A DNA stretch of 64,000 nt from UBA12202 sp002691725 (GTDB lineage: Bacteria > Pseudomonadota > Alphaproteobacteria > Puniceispirillales > UBA1172), in NCBI GenBank assembly GCA_965660675.1, contig CBFIAU010000009.1, positions 1 through 64,000 of the forward strand, written 5' to 3'. Positions 7,958 through 17,660 of the stretch are shown here, one piece after another (position 1 is the stretch's first letter; every line of letters starts with the position of its first letter). The notes beneath the pieces are model-generated. The model was not told the origin of the DNA. It did no database searches and saw only the letters and a list, made by a program, of their open reading frames with translations. Made by a program: the position numbers and the translations under genes.

Positions 7958-9883
7958 CTATAAGCTTCTGATATACCACGCCAACAGCGCGATCACGCCG
8001 ATCAACATGGCAAAGGCATAATGGAACACATAACCTGACTGCATCCGACTACAAAAACCGGCAAAGCGCCTGACTGAGCTTGAAATGCCATCTGGCCCGA
8101 AGCCATCAATCGTCGCTTTATCGCCGCGCATCCATAGCACACGGCCAATATCTACCGCTGGCCGCACAAAGATAACGTTATAAAGTTCATCAAAATACCA
8201 TTTCCGATAAAATAGCAGATGAATAGGACGGAATATTGTGGCTATGACCGTTGCCACCGATGGCATCATGCCATAGATGACGATAGCAAGCCCAATGCCG
8301 CCAAGGCTAACAAACAGCGGCAACATCTTGACCCATTTAGGCACATGATGAGCGTCTTCCATAATATGATTAGACGGATCAATATAAATCGACCGCCCCC
8401 AGAACTCATTCCAATGATGGCCGACAAAAAGCTCATAGAACATCCAGCCAGATAACACAGCACCTATGGCGAGAATAAATAGCGGTGCCGTCATCACAAG
8501 CGGGCTTTCATGAACATGCGACATGACGTCTGCGCTGGCTCTTGGCTTGCCATGAAAAGTCATCATGATCAGCCGCCATGAATAAAAAGCGGTTAGGAAA
8601 GCCGCCGCAATACCCAAATACCAGGCAAAATTACCAATCGGGGTATGCGCCGCGTAAGCCGCCTCAAGGATCATGTCTTTGGAATAATACCCAGCAAAGA
8701 ATGGTATTCCTGCCAAGGCTAGCGAGCCTATCCACATCATCGCATAAGTGAACGGGATTTTGCGCCAGATACCGCCCATGTTTCGCATGTCCTGTTCATC
8801 AGACATGGCGTGAATAACTGACCCTGCGCCCAGGAACAGCAAGGCCTTGAAAAACGCATGGGTGGTGAGGTGAAACATCGCCGCCGGATACGCCGATACG
8901 CCCGCCGCAAAGAACATATAGCCAAGCTGTGAGCAAGTCGAATAGGCAATCACGCGCTTGATATCGAACTGAGTCAAGCCAATGGTAGCGGCAAAAATCG
9001 CCGTCAAAGCACCGACAACAGTAATGACATCACGCGTAAATGGCGCGTATTCCAGCATTGGCGATAACCGACATACCAGAAACACCCCTGCTGTCACCAT
9101 GGTCGCGGCGTGGATCAATGCCGATACAGGGGTCGGGCCTTCCATCGCATCAGGCAACCATGTATGAAGCCCTAGCTGTGCCGATTTCCCCATCGCGCCA
9201 ATGAAAAGCAATATCCCTGCGACCTCAAGGGCTGGCATCGCATAACCCAGAATAGTTATCTGGCTATTGATTAAGTCAGGAACAGATTGAAAGATGATAT
9301 CAAGCTGAACCGACCCTGTCAGGTGGAACAAGGCAAATATCCCAAGCGCAAAGCCAAAGTCACCAACGCGATTTACCATAAACGCCTTCATAGCCGCTTC
9401 ATGCGCCGAAGGCCGCTGATACCAGAACCCGATCAACAGATAAGAGGCAACGCCAACGCCTTCCCAGCCAAAAAATAACTGCACCAGATTATCAGCCGTC
9501 ACCAGCATCAGCATGGCAAAGGTAAACAGACCTAAATATGCCATAAAGCGTGGCTTAGATTTATCATGCGACATATAGCCAACCGAATAGACATGAACCA
9601 TGGCTGATACGGTTGTCACAACAATAACCATGACAGCGGTAAGGGTATCAAAACGTAATGCCCAATCGACTTGAAAGGCGCCAACATTAATCCAGGTAGC
9701 CAGAAAAACAGTTTGATCTATGCCGGGGATAGCCATGGTGATAAATGCAATCCACCCCAGCAAAGCCGATAGCAACACACCGGTCAGGCTAAAGGTATAG
9801 CCAAGAGCATCATTTTTCAGCAGCGCGGCAATGCCCGCACCGATTGCGCCCAGTAATGGCAAAAAGACAATGGCACTGATCAT
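7958..9883 (-). CDS. nuoL: NADH-quinone oxidoreductase subunit L
   Basis: Largest antiporter-like subunit of complex I, 641 aa, normal for the family. It has the core motifs FFGWEGVGVASYLLIGFW (Glu of helix 5, near residue 137), HTWLPDAMEGPTPVSALIHA (near residue 243) and KRVIAYSTCSQLGYMFFA (near residue 310). The C-terminal part should form the lateral helix that braces NuoM and NuoN, ending in a final membrane anchor (FAMLIGVIALLAWYI). AAAGG lies eight bases before the ATG; nuoK ends 4 bp upstream. Confidence 0.97.
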   Translation of the reverse strand: MISAIVFLPLLGAIGAGIAALLKNDALGYTFSLTGVLLSALLGWIAFITMAIPGIDQTVFLATWINVGAFQVDWALRFDTLTAVMVIVVTTVSAMVHVYSVGYMSHDKSKPRFMAYLGLFTFAMLMLVTADNLVQLFFGWEGVGVASYLLIGFWYQRPSAHEAAMKAFMVNRVGDFGFALGIFALFHLTGSVQLDIIFQSVPDLINSQITILGYAMPALEVAGILLFIGAMGKSAQLGLHTWLPDAMEGPTPVSALIHAATMVTAGVFLVCRLSPMLEYAPFTRDVITVVGALTAIFAATIGLTQFDIKRVIAYSTCSQLGYMFFAAGVSAYPAAMFHLTTHAFFKALLFLGAGSVIHAMSDEQDMRNMGGIWRKIPFTYAMMWIGSLALAGIPFFAGYYSKDMILEAAYAAHTPIGNFAWYLGIAAAFLTAFYSWRLIMMTFHGKPRASADVMSHVHESPLVMTAPLFILAIGAVLSGWMFYELFVGHHWNEFWGRSIYIDPSNHIMEDAHHVPKWVKMLPLFVSLGGIGLAIVIYGMMPSVATVIATIFRPIHLLFYRKWYFDELYNVIFVRPAVDIGRVLWMRGDKATIDGFGPDGISSSVRRFAGFCSRMQSGYVFHYAFAMLIGVIALLAWYIRSL

Positions 9884-9887
9884 TAAT

Positions 9888-10199
9888 CTAGCCTTTCATC
9901 ATATTAATGTCTTCGACCGCGATGCTGCCTCGGTTGCGGAAATACACAACCAGAATAGCCAGCCCAATAGCAGCCTCTGCTGCCGCAACGGTCAAAATGA
10001 ACATGGCAAAAATCTGACCCGTGATATGCCCATGAAACGATGAGAATGCCGCCAGATTGATATTGACAGCTAGCAGCATCAGCTCAATACACATCAAAAT
10101 GATGATGACATTCTTACGGTTAAGGAAAATACCAACCGCCCCGAATGTGAACAGAATGGCCGCAACCATCAGATAATGAATGAGTGATATATCCCCCAT
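9888..10199 (-). CDS. nuoK: NADH-quinone oxidoreductase subunit K
   Basis: A 103-aa subunit with three membrane helices, related to MrpC. It carries the two conserved buried glutamates of the proton path in MCIELMLLAVN (helix 2) and AAAEAAIGLAILV (helix 3). Length and order between nuoJ and nuoL are standard. Confidence 0.97.
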   Translation of the reverse strand: MGDISLIHYLMVAAILFTFGAVGIFLNRKNVIIILMCIELMLLAVNINLAAFSSFHGHITGQIFAMFILTVAAAEAAIGLAILVVYFRNRGSIAVEDINMMKG

Positions 10200-10208
10200 A
10201 ATGTCCCC

Positions 10209-10847
10209 TTATTGTAGCCGTTTATTAGCCGCCCGGCTGTCATCCAGCACTTTTGGGGCAACATGACTATCAACAGATACAATTTGCACTGTCTCATCAC
10301 GAGTTCGGCTATTTTGTTCAGAAATATTTTGACGCTTAACGCCCTCACGATGGCGCATGGTTAAGGTAATGGCACCTATCATGGCCACTAACAAAATCAA
10401 CCCGGCGACCTGAAAATTCAGTAAATATTCGGTATAAAGCACCTGACCAATCATGGCAGTATTGCTAATGTCATTTGACAAATTGGTGGCAAGAACATTG
10501 TCTGTGCTTAAATCTTGGGTGAAGATCATCAACAGCTCAACAATAAGGATAAGCCCAACAACTAATCCCAGCGGCAGATGCTGACGAAAGCCTTGCCGCA
10601 TCTCATCAATATTAATATCCAGCATCATGACAACAAACAAGAACAGCACCGCAACCGCGCCAACATAGACAACAACCAAAAGCATCGCCAAAAACTCTGC
10701 CCCCAACAGGACAAATAACCCTGCTGAATTGAAAAATGACAATATCAGGAACAGCACCGAATGAACGGGGTTACGAGCCAGAATAACCATCAAGCCGGAA
10801 ACCACAGTCATAAAAGCAAAGAGATAAAAGAATAATGGCGCAATCAT
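10209..10847 (-). CDS. nuoJ: NADH-quinone oxidoreductase subunit J
   Basis: Membrane subunit of complex I next to NuoK and NuoA, 212 aa with five predicted helices. The conserved helix-3 segment VVYVGAVAVLFLFVVMML, including its pi-bulge region, is at about residues 58-75. The C-terminal 45 residues are polar and probably cytoplasmic, ending in a charged tail (DDSRAANKRLQ). It lies between nuoI and nuoK with short spacers. Confidence 0.96.
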   Translation of the reverse strand: MIAPLFFYLFAFMTVVSGLMVILARNPVHSVLFLILSFFNSAGLFVLLGAEFLAMLLVVVYVGAVAVLFLFVVMMLDINIDEMRQGFRQHLPLGLVVGLILIVELLMIFTQDLSTDNVLATNLSNDISNTAMIGQVLYTEYLLNFQVAGLILLVAMIGAITLTMRHREGVKRQNISEQNSRTRDETVQIVSVDSHVAPKVLDDSRAANKRLQ

Positions 10848-10859
10848 ATTTGGTCTTCT

Positions 10860-11348
10860 CTATCTATAACGCGCATCAGCGGCGAGGTTTCTGGCGATTT
10901 CTGTTTCCCAGCGATCCCCATTTGAAAGCAGCTTTTCTTTATCATAATACAGCTCTTCTCTGGTTTCGGTAGCAAACTCAAAATTTGGCCCTTCAACAAT
11001 GGCATCAACCGGACAAGCTTCCTGACAGAACCCGCAATATATGCATTTTGTCATGTCGATATCATAGCGCGTGGTGCGGCGGCTGTTATCTGGACGGGGT
11101 TCAGACTCAATCGTAATCGCCTGCGCCGGACAAATCGCTTCACATAATTTACAGGCGATACAGCGTTCTTCACCATTAGGATAACGCCGCAAGGCATGTT
11201 CACCTCGAAAACGCGGGGAAATAAAGCCTTTTTCATATGGATAGTTCAAGGTTGCTTTCGGCTTAAACAGATATTTTAATGTTAAGCCCAGCCCCTTAAT
11301 AATCTCAAGCAACAGAAAAGAGCGAGCCGCGGCAACTAATGATGACAT
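10860..11348 (-). CDS. nuoI: NADH-quinone oxidoreductase subunit I (two 4Fe-4S clusters)
   Basis: Peripheral-arm subunit carrying clusters N6a and N6b, which pass electrons from NuoG to NuoB. Both ferredoxin motifs are visible in the 162-aa protein: CIACKLCEAICPAQAI (about residues 62-77) and CIYCGFCQEACPVDAI (about 101-116). The N-terminus is an amphipathic membrane-associated helix. The length is normal for alphaproteobacteria. Confidence 0.97.
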   Translation of the reverse strand: MSSLVAAARSFLLLEIIKGLGLTLKYLFKPKATLNYPYEKGFISPRFRGEHALRRYPNGEERCIACKLCEAICPAQAITIESEPRPDNSRRTTRYDIDMTKCIYCGFCQEACPVDAIVEGPNFEFATETREELYYDKEKLLSNGDRWETEIARNLAADARYR

Positions 11349-11362
11349 CTTATCCCCCTATC

Positions 11363-12385
11363 CTATTGTGGCAAAAGCCCGAAGCCTAGCAACACACCGC
11401 CAGTCAGCACGACAAAGATCAATGTGAACGGCAAGAAAATCTTCCAGCCTAAACGCATGAGCTGATCGTAACGATAGCGCGGTGTTGTGGCACGAACCCA
11501 AAGAAATACAAATAAAACCAGCGCAACTTTTAGCGCAAACCATATTGGCCCCGGTATCAGATATAAAATTGGCCAATCAAATGGCGGTAACCACCCCCCC
11601 AAGAACAGAGTGGTGGTCATACCACTCATCAAAATCATATTGGCATATTCACCCAGAAAGAACAGCGCAAATGACATGGATGAATATTCAACAAAATATC
11701 CAGCCACCAGTTCAGACTCACCCTCTGGCAAGTCAAAAGGCGCGCGATTAGTCTCAGCCAATGTAGAAATAAAGAAAATCACAAACATCGGGAATAGCGG
11801 AATAAAAAACCACATATCCTTTTGCGCCATAACAATATCGCTCAGGTTTAGTGACCCTGCCGCCATAATCACCGTAATGATCACCAGCCCTAATGATACC
11901 TCATATGAGATCATCTGTGCCGCCGACCGCATCGCCCCCAGAAACGGATATTTTGAATTACTTGCCCAGCCCGCCATGATCACGCCATAGACGCCAAGTG
12001 AGGAGATCGCAAACAAGTAAAGAATACCAACATTGACATCAGCAATCACCATGCCCTCACCAAAAGGGATCACCGCCCATGCGACTAATGACAAAACAAA
12101 GGTCAGCATCGGGGCAATAACAAACACCGCCTTAGATGCCCCGGATGGCAGGATAGTTTCCTTGGACAGGAGCTTTAAGGCATCAGCAAAAGGCTGGAAC
12201 AATCCAAACGGCCCGACAACATTAGGGCCTTTACGCAGTTGCATCAAACCAATAACACGGCGTTCAGCAAGCGTAAGATAGGCAACCGCAATCAACAGCG
12301 GCACAATAACGGCAAGAATCTGAGCAACTGTCCAGATCAATTCGATCATCATCGGGCTTGTCAGAAATCCAGTAATCATTTCCAT
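11363..12385 (-). CDS. nuoH: NADH-quinone oxidoreductase subunit H
   Basis: Membrane subunit at the foot of the peripheral arm, forming much of the quinone chamber. The 340-aa protein has about eight helices and the family signatures RKGPNVVGPFGLFQPFADAL (about residues 52-71) and ETNRAPFDLPEGESELVAGY (about 211-230). Its start overlaps the nuoG stop in a TAATG junction, implying coupled translation. Confidence 0.97.
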   Translation of the reverse strand: MEMITGFLTSPMMIELIWTVAQILAVIVPLLIAVAYLTLAERRVIGLMQLRKGPNVVGPFGLFQPFADALKLLSKETILPSGASKAVFVIAPMLTFVLSLVAWAVIPFGEGMVIADVNVGILYLFAISSLGVYGVIMAGWASNSKYPFLGAMRSAAQMISYEVSLGLVIITVIMAAGSLNLSDIVMAQKDMWFFIPLFPMFVIFFISTLAETNRAPFDLPEGESELVAGYFVEYSSMSFALFFLGEYANMILMSGMTTTLFLGGWLPPFDWPILYLIPGPIWFALKVALVLFVFLWVRATTPRYRYDQLMRLGWKIFLPFTLIFVVLTGGVLLGFGLLPQ

Positions 12386-14478
12386 TATTCAGCCGCCTTT
12401 ACATCATTATTCGCCTCAAACGCCTTAACGCATTCCGCCATTGTCACAGAGGCGCGGCTAATTGAGCAGGTCATATAGAAATTGCGGCTATTGTCTGACC
12501 CGCCATTAGCAGAAGTAATAGCAGTGGTTAGCGGCAGATCGCTAATCGCTTGTTTGCGGCCAAGCACCTTTGGACGGGCTGGCTGAGCTGTGTCGACATT
12601 ACCGAAAACTGGATATGCCGATATTAACGCCGCACGCAAGGCATCAAGATTATCAAAGCCCAGAGTCTTGCCTAATACCGCCGACAGCGCCCGCAAAATA
12701 GCCCAGTCTTCGCGCGCATCACCTGGTGGGAAGTTGGCTTTCTGTGCATGTTGAACGCGGCCTTCCATATTAACGTAAATAGCGTCTTTTTCGCTCCACG
12801 CTGCGCCGGGCAGGACAATATCCGCCTGCTCCGCCCCATGATCACCATGACTACCGATGTAAATCATCGTCGTCTTGCTGTCACGTTTGCTGAAATCAAG
12901 CTCATCAGCGCCGAGATTAAAGAGCAGCTTAATATCACCCTTTTCCATCGCTTTCATTATATCAGCTGTCGCCTTACCGCCTTTGGCTGGTAGAAACGCC
13001 ATCATTAATCCAGCCACACGAGAAGCGGCCGTATGCAAAACATTAAATCCGTTCCATTCCGGCGTCACCAGATTAACAGTTTTAGCAATCATCGACACAG
13101 AGGATAAAATTCCGGCACTATCTTTCCGGTTTAATGCCCCTGCGCCAAGAATAATCATCGGCCGCTTTGCTCTTTTGAGAGCCGAGATAACAGGCCCGCC
13201 TTTGCTGACGAGATTCTCCAAAACGCTCGCATCGGTGCCAAGTTCTGTCACGGGATAGGTGAGATCAACAGCCTCCCCCAAACGGAAGATCCTTAGCTTT
13301 GAATTGAGCCAGTTTTGACGGATACGGGCATTCATTACCGCCGCTTCATGGCGCGGATTTGCGCCAATCAAGAAAATAGCATCAGCCTCATCAAGACCTG
13401 CAATGGTTGAATTGAACAGATACCCGCCCTGCCCTTGCTTACCAATGACAGAGCCATCCTGACGGCAATCCATATGAGGTGAGCCTAATGTATCCATTAA
13501 TGTTTTGAGGGCAAACATAGCCTCGGCATCCGCTAAATCACCAGCAAGTGCGGCAATCTCATAAGGTTGGGCTTTTTTGACTGCCTTAGCGATAGCGGCA
13601 AATACATCATCCCAGTTTGCTTCAGCTAATCTGCCACTAGCGCCGCGCATATAAGGTCTGTCGATGCGCTGGCTAGCCAAGCCATCGATATGGTGACGGG
13701 TTTTGTCAGAAATCCATTCTTCGTTAATATCATCATTGATACGGGGCAGAACGCGCATGACTTCATTGCCGCGTGTATCGACCCTAATATGACTCCCCAC
13801 CGCATCCATGACATCAATGGTTGAGGTGTGGCTTAGCTCCCATGAGCGAGCTTTGTAGGCGTAAGGCAGGCTAGTCAATGCCCCAACTGGACATAAATCA
13901 ACGACATTACCCGATAATTCAGAGGCTAAAGCCTTTTCCAAATATGTCGTAATTTCCATGGCTTCGCCGCGACCGATTGCACCTAGCTCAGGCACGCCAG
14001 CAACCTCAGTCGCGAAACGAACACAGCGTGTGCAATGGATACAGCGTGTCATAATGGTAGAAATAAGCGGCCCCATATTCTTGTTTTCCACCGCCCGCTT
14101 TTCCTCTTGATAGCGGCTATCAGCAAGACCATAACCCATCGCTTGATCTTGCAGATCACATTCGCCGCCTTGATCACAAATTGGACAATCAAGCGGATGA
14201 TTGATCAGCATAAACTCCATGACGCCTTCGCGCGCCTTTTTAACCAACGGCGTATCGGTTTTAATCACCATGCCATTACCCGCAGGCATCGCGCATGACG
14301 CAACAGGTTTCGGCGAGCGTTCCATTTCCACCAAACACATCCGGCAATTGCCAGCAATGGAGAGTCTTTCATGATAGCAGAAACGCGGCACTTCCTTGCC
14401 TGCCGCTTCACATGCCTGAAGGACAGTAGAGCCTTCTTCGACCTCGACTTCATTTCCATCAACGGTAAGTGTGATCAT
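12385..14478 (-). CDS. nuoG: NADH-quinone oxidoreductase subunit G
   Basis: Large iron-sulfur subunit of the peripheral arm, 697 aa. From the N-terminus it shows a 2Fe-2S ferredoxin domain (N1b cysteines around CYHERLSIAGNCRMC), the His/Cys N5 motif HPLDCPICDQGGEC near residue 103, and the N4 site CIHCTRCVRF with a distal Cys in VVDLCPVGAL. The remainder is the degenerate molybdopterin-oxidoreductase-like domain. The extra N7 cysteine set found in E. coli is not apparent, as in mitochondria-like enzymes. The reading frame is open further upstream, but ATG 14478 has AAGGA eight bases before it; the longer starts run into nuoF. Confidence 0.95.
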   Translation of the reverse strand: MITLTVDGNEVEVEEGSTVLQACEAAGKEVPRFCYHERLSIAGNCRMCLVEMERSPKPVASCAMPAGNGMVIKTDTPLVKKAREGVMEFMLINHPLDCPICDQGGECDLQDQAMGYGLADSRYQEEKRAVENKNMGPLISTIMTRCIHCTRCVRFATEVAGVPELGAIGRGEAMEITTYLEKALASELSGNVVDLCPVGALTSLPYAYKARSWELSHTSTIDVMDAVGSHIRVDTRGNEVMRVLPRINDDINEEWISDKTRHHIDGLASQRIDRPYMRGASGRLAEANWDDVFAAIAKAVKKAQPYEIAALAGDLADAEAMFALKTLMDTLGSPHMDCRQDGSVIGKQGQGGYLFNSTIAGLDEADAIFLIGANPRHEAAVMNARIRQNWLNSKLRIFRLGEAVDLTYPVTELGTDASVLENLVSKGGPVISALKRAKRPMIILGAGALNRKDSAGILSSVSMIAKTVNLVTPEWNGFNVLHTAASRVAGLMMAFLPAKGGKATADIMKAMEKGDIKLLFNLGADELDFSKRDSKTTMIYIGSHGDHGAEQADIVLPGAAWSEKDAIYVNMEGRVQHAQKANFPPGDAREDWAILRALSAVLGKTLGFDNLDALRAALISAYPVFGNVDTAQPARPKVLGRKQAISDLPLTTAITSANGGSDNSRNFYMTCSISRASVTMAECVKAFEANNDVKAAE

Positions 14479-14489
14479 ACCAGACATCC

Positions 14490-15773
14490 TTATTCTGCAA
14501 CCGCGGCGGCACGCCATGCTGTGATACGTTTTTCAATCTCAGGGCGGAAATGACGGATCAATCCCTGAATTGGCCAAGCCGCAGCATCACCTAAGGCGCA
14601 GATCGTATGACCTTCAACCTGTTTCGTAACATCATGAAGGGTATCAATCTCATCGAGGTCAGCATCACCTTTGACCAATCGATCCATCATCCGATACATC
14701 CAGCCCGTACCTTCACGACAAGGCGTACACTGACCGCAAGATTCATGCTTGTAGAAATAGGAAATGCGAGCAATCGCCTTAATGATATCGGTCGAATTAT
14801 CCATCACGATAACGCCAGCAGTGCCTAAACCTGTGCCTTCTGCCTTAAGACTATCAAAATCCATCAGAACCGTATCGCAAATAGACTTGGGCAACATCGG
14901 CGTTGATGATCCTCCAGGAATAACGGCAAGCAAATTATCCCAGCCGCCACGGATACCGCCAGCATGTTTTTCAATCAATTCTTTTAACGGGATACCCATT
15001 TCTTCTTCGACATTGCAGGGGTTATTGACATGACCTGAAATGCAAAACAGCTTTGATCCGGAATTACCCTCACGCCCAAGCCCTGAGAACCAATTAGCAC
15101 CACGCCGCAAAATTGTTGGAACAACCGCAATCGTCTCAACATTATTAACCGTTGTCGGACAGCCATATAATCCAGCCCCCGCAGGAAATGGCGGCTTTAA
15201 TCTAGGCTGACCTTTCTTGCCTTCCAGAGATTCAAGCAACGCGGTTTCCTCACCACAAATATAAGCCCCTGCCCCACGATGCAAATATAGATCAAAGTCC
15301 CAGCCCGATTTAGCGGCATTTTTGCCCAGCAGCCCTGCTTCATATGCCTCATCAATAGCGCTCTGTAACGCTTTGGCTTCATTAACAAATTCGCCTCTGA
15401 TGTAAATATAGCCAGCATGTGCCCGCATAGCAAAACCAGCAATCAAGCACCCCTCGATCAGCTTATGCGGCTCATGCCGAATAATATCTCTATCCTTGCA
15501 TGTACCGGGCTCACTCTCATCAGCATTGACGACCAGATAATGCGGTCTGTCTTTCACTTCTTTGGGCATGAATGACCATTTAAGACCAGTCGGGAAACCA
15601 GCACCACCACGGCCACGCAGACCTGAGGCCTTCACCTGTTCCACCACTTTATCATGGCCAAGTTTGATCAAGGCTTTGGTATTATCCCAATCACCACGCG
15701 CTTTAGCTGCGGTCAGGCCAGCCCCCTGCCATCCGTAGATATTGGTAAAAATGCGATCCTTATCACTAAGCAT
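14490..15773 (-). CDS. nuoF: NADH-quinone oxidoreductase subunit F (FMN, NADH site)
   Basis: Catalytic NADH dehydrogenase subunit of complex I, 427 aa. It has GLRGRGGAGFPTGLKW (about residues 51-66) for FMN/NADH binding, GAGAYICGEETALLESLEG (about residues 169-187), and the N3 4Fe-4S ligands CGQCTPCREGTGW (about 346-358) with a distal Cys in HTICALGDAAAW. The open frame continues 39 codons upstream into nuoE, but ATG 15773 is chosen because GGGAG precedes it and MLSDKDRIFTNIYG is the normal family N-terminus. It overlaps nuoE by 8 bp. Confidence 0.96.
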   Translation of the reverse strand: MLSDKDRIFTNIYGWQGAGLTAAKARGDWDNTKALIKLGHDKVVEQVKASGLRGRGGAGFPTGLKWSFMPKEVKDRPHYLVVNADESEPGTCKDRDIIRHEPHKLIEGCLIAGFAMRAHAGYIYIRGEFVNEAKALQSAIDEAYEAGLLGKNAAKSGWDFDLYLHRGAGAYICGEETALLESLEGKKGQPRLKPPFPAGAGLYGCPTTVNNVETIAVVPTILRRGANWFSGLGREGNSGSKLFCISGHVNNPCNVEEEMGIPLKELIEKHAGGIRGGWDNLLAVIPGGSSTPMLPKSICDTVLMDFDSLKAEGTGLGTAGVIVMDNSTDIIKAIARISYFYKHESCGQCTPCREGTGWMYRMMDRLVKGDADLDEIDTLHDVTKQVEGHTICALGDAAAWPIQGLIRHFRPEIEKRITAWRAAAVAE

Positions 15774-16485
15774 GATCGTCTCCCTTGCCCTTGCTAACGC
15801 TCTTGCTTTTGCTAACGCTCTTAGCCTTAATATTTTTGGAACTTGCTTTGGTTTTTTTAGCTGTTGAGGCGTCTTTGAAATCCACAACATTGGTTAAACT
15901 TGTTGGCTCGGGTTCAGGCTGTGAGCCTTGTCTGCCGCGCAATGACCCAGCGTCTGGAACATCATCTGCATCCAGACGGTCGATTAAATCAGACATGCTC
16001 ATATAATCGAGGTCTTCATAGTAATCATCATTAATCTGAACCATTGGCGCATTGACACATGCCCCCAGACATTCCACTTCGAGTAAAGTAAACTTACCGC
16101 AGGTGCTGGTCTGACCAGACACGATACCCAGCTTATCCTTCATACAGCGCATCACCTCATCACTGCCGCGCAACCAGCATGGCGTTGTTCCGCAGGCCTG
16201 AATGAAATACTTGCCCACAGGTTTCAGGTTAAACATGGAATAAAAACTGGCCACTTCTAACACCCGTATCTCAGGCATATCACAAGCGTTTGCCACCGCC
16301 TCAATAGCTTTCATCGGCAACCAGTTATCATGCTGCCGCTGAGCTAAATCAAGCAAGGGGAGGACTGCGCTGGCTTTCCGGTTTTTTGGATATTTTGCCA
16401 TAATAGCTTTAATCCGCTTTTTATTTTCCGCAGAAAAAGCAAAATGATCAGGTTGTTCATCTGCGATACGTCGCGAAATACTCAT
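15766..16485 (-). CDS. nuoE: NADH-quinone oxidoreductase subunit E with Lys/Ser-rich tail
   Basis: Thioredoxin-like 2Fe-2S subunit (cluster N1a) that partners NuoF. The four cluster cysteines are visible in CGTTPC (about residues 97-102) and VECLGACVNAP (about 136-146). The conserved part ends near residue 175. It is followed by roughly 60 extra residues that are disordered-looking and end in a Lys/Ser repeat (AKSVSKSKSVSKGKG) generated by an 18-bp tandem duplication. Its start overlaps the nuoD stop by 4 bp. The function of the tail is unknown. Confidence 0.96.
   Translation of the reverse strand: MSISRRIADEQPDHFAFSAENKKRIKAIMAKYPKNRKASAVLPLLDLAQRQHDNWLPMKAIEAVANACDMPEIRVLEVASFYSMFNLKPVGKYFIQACGTTPCWLRGSDEVMRCMKDKLGIVSGQTSTCGKFTLLEVECLGACVNAPMVQINDDYYEDLDYMSMSDLIDRLDADDVPDAGSLRGRQGSQPEPEPTSLTNVVDFKDASTAKKTKASSKNIKAKSVSKSKSVSKGKGDDHA
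15791..15826. repeat. 18-bp tandem duplication in the 3' end of nuoE
   Basis: Two adjacent 18-bp units both beginning TTGCTAACGCTCTT (15791-15808 and 15809-15826), differing only in the last four bases. The duplication is in frame and encodes the KSVSK repeats of the NuoE tail. Confidence 0.85.
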
Positions 16486-17660
16486 CGATCAATCTCTCCA
16501 AACACAACATCTAACGACCCCAGAATAGCAACCGAATCCGCTAGCATATGACCGCGAGATAATTGATCCATTGAGGCCATGAAATAAAATCCAGGGGCGC
16601 GCAGCTTACACCGATAAGGCTTATTACTGCCATCGGCGACAAGAAACACCCCAAACTCACCTTTCGGGGCTTCAACAGCCGTATAAGTAGAGCCTGCTGG
16701 CACATGAAAGCCCTCGGTATAAAGCTTAAAATGATGAATAAGTGCTTCCATGGACGTTTTCATATCATCACGTCTTGGCGGCGTAATCTTATGGTCTTCT
16801 GCCATAACAGGGCCTGATGGCATCATTTCAATACATTGGCGAATAATCTTGATCGATTGCCGCATTTCTTCAACCCGCACCAAATAACGGGCATAACAAT
16901 CACCAGTCTTGCCAGTCGGAATATCGAATTCCAGCTCATCATAAACGTCATAAGGCTGAGTTTTGCGTAAATCCCACGGCAATCCAGATGCGCGGATACA
17001 AGGCCCGGTGAACCCTAAATCAAGCGCTTCATCAAGCGTAACAACACCAATATCAACAGTTCTTTGCTTAAAAATTCGGTTTTCCGTCAGCAAGCCTTCC
17101 ATATCATTAATGAAGGCAGGAAAGCGCGCCGCCCAGGCATCAATATCAGCCAGCAAGCCATCGGGCAAATCCTGATGAACCCCACCCGGACGGAAATACG
17201 CCGCATGAAGCCTCGCCCCTGATGCTCTTTCATAAAACTCCATCAGATGTTCACGTTCTTCAAAACCCCATAACAACGGCGTCATGGCACCAACATCAAT
17301 GGCAAAGGTAGTCAAATTGAGCAAATGATTGAGAATACGACCAATTTCACAATATAAGACACGAATAAATTGGGCGCGGCGCGGCACTTCGACCTGTAAC
17401 ATCTTTTCAATCGCCAGCGCAAAAGCATGCTCTTGGTTCATCGGTGAGACGTAATCAAGACGGTCAAAATAAGGCAGAGCCTGAAGATAGGTTTTATGCT
17501 CAATCAGCTTTTCAGTACCGCGATGAAGCAGGCCAATATGCGGGTCGGCACGTTCAATCACCTCACCATCCATTTCCAGAACAAGACGCAATACGCCATG
17601 CGCCGCCGGATGCTGGGGGCCAAAATTCATCGTTAAAGGCTTGATGGTTGGATCAGTCAT
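16482..17660 (-). CDS. nuoD: NADH-quinone oxidoreductase subunit D
   Basis: The 49-kDa-type subunit that lines the quinone site with NuoB, 392 aa. Family motifs include FGPQHPAAHGVLRLVLEMDG (about residues 13-32), DPHIGLLHRGTEKL (about 38-51) and, at the C-terminus, DVVFGEIDR. The ATG at 17660 (MTDPTIK) follows a purine-rich GAGGGGAAGA element; upstream alternatives would overlap nuoC more deeply. It overlaps nuoC by 8 bp and nuoE by 4 bp. It is encoded separately from NuoC, unlike the fused E. coli protein. Confidence 0.96.
   Translation of the reverse strand: MTDPTIKPLTMNFGPQHPAAHGVLRLVLEMDGEVIERADPHIGLLHRGTEKLIEHKTYLQALPYFDRLDYVSPMNQEHAFALAIEKMLQVEVPRRAQFIRVLYCEIGRILNHLLNLTTFAIDVGAMTPLLWGFEEREHLMEFYERASGARLHAAYFRPGGVHQDLPDGLLADIDAWAARFPAFINDMEGLLTENRIFKQRTVDIGVVTLDEALDLGFTGPCIRASGLPWDLRKTQPYDVYDELEFDIPTGKTGDCYARYLVRVEEMRQSIKIIRQCIEMMPSGPVMAEDHKITPPRRDDMKTSMEALIHHFKLYTEGFHVPAGSTYTAVEAPKGEFGVFLVADGSNKPYRCKLRAPGFYFMASMDQLSRGHMLADSVAILGSLDVVFGEIDR

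Noticed and set aside
11487..11990. A 167-codon plus-strand reading frame opposite nuoH
   Set aside because: It mirrors the well-supported nuoH gene on the other strand; its composition is that of an antisense shadow and it has no family motifs.
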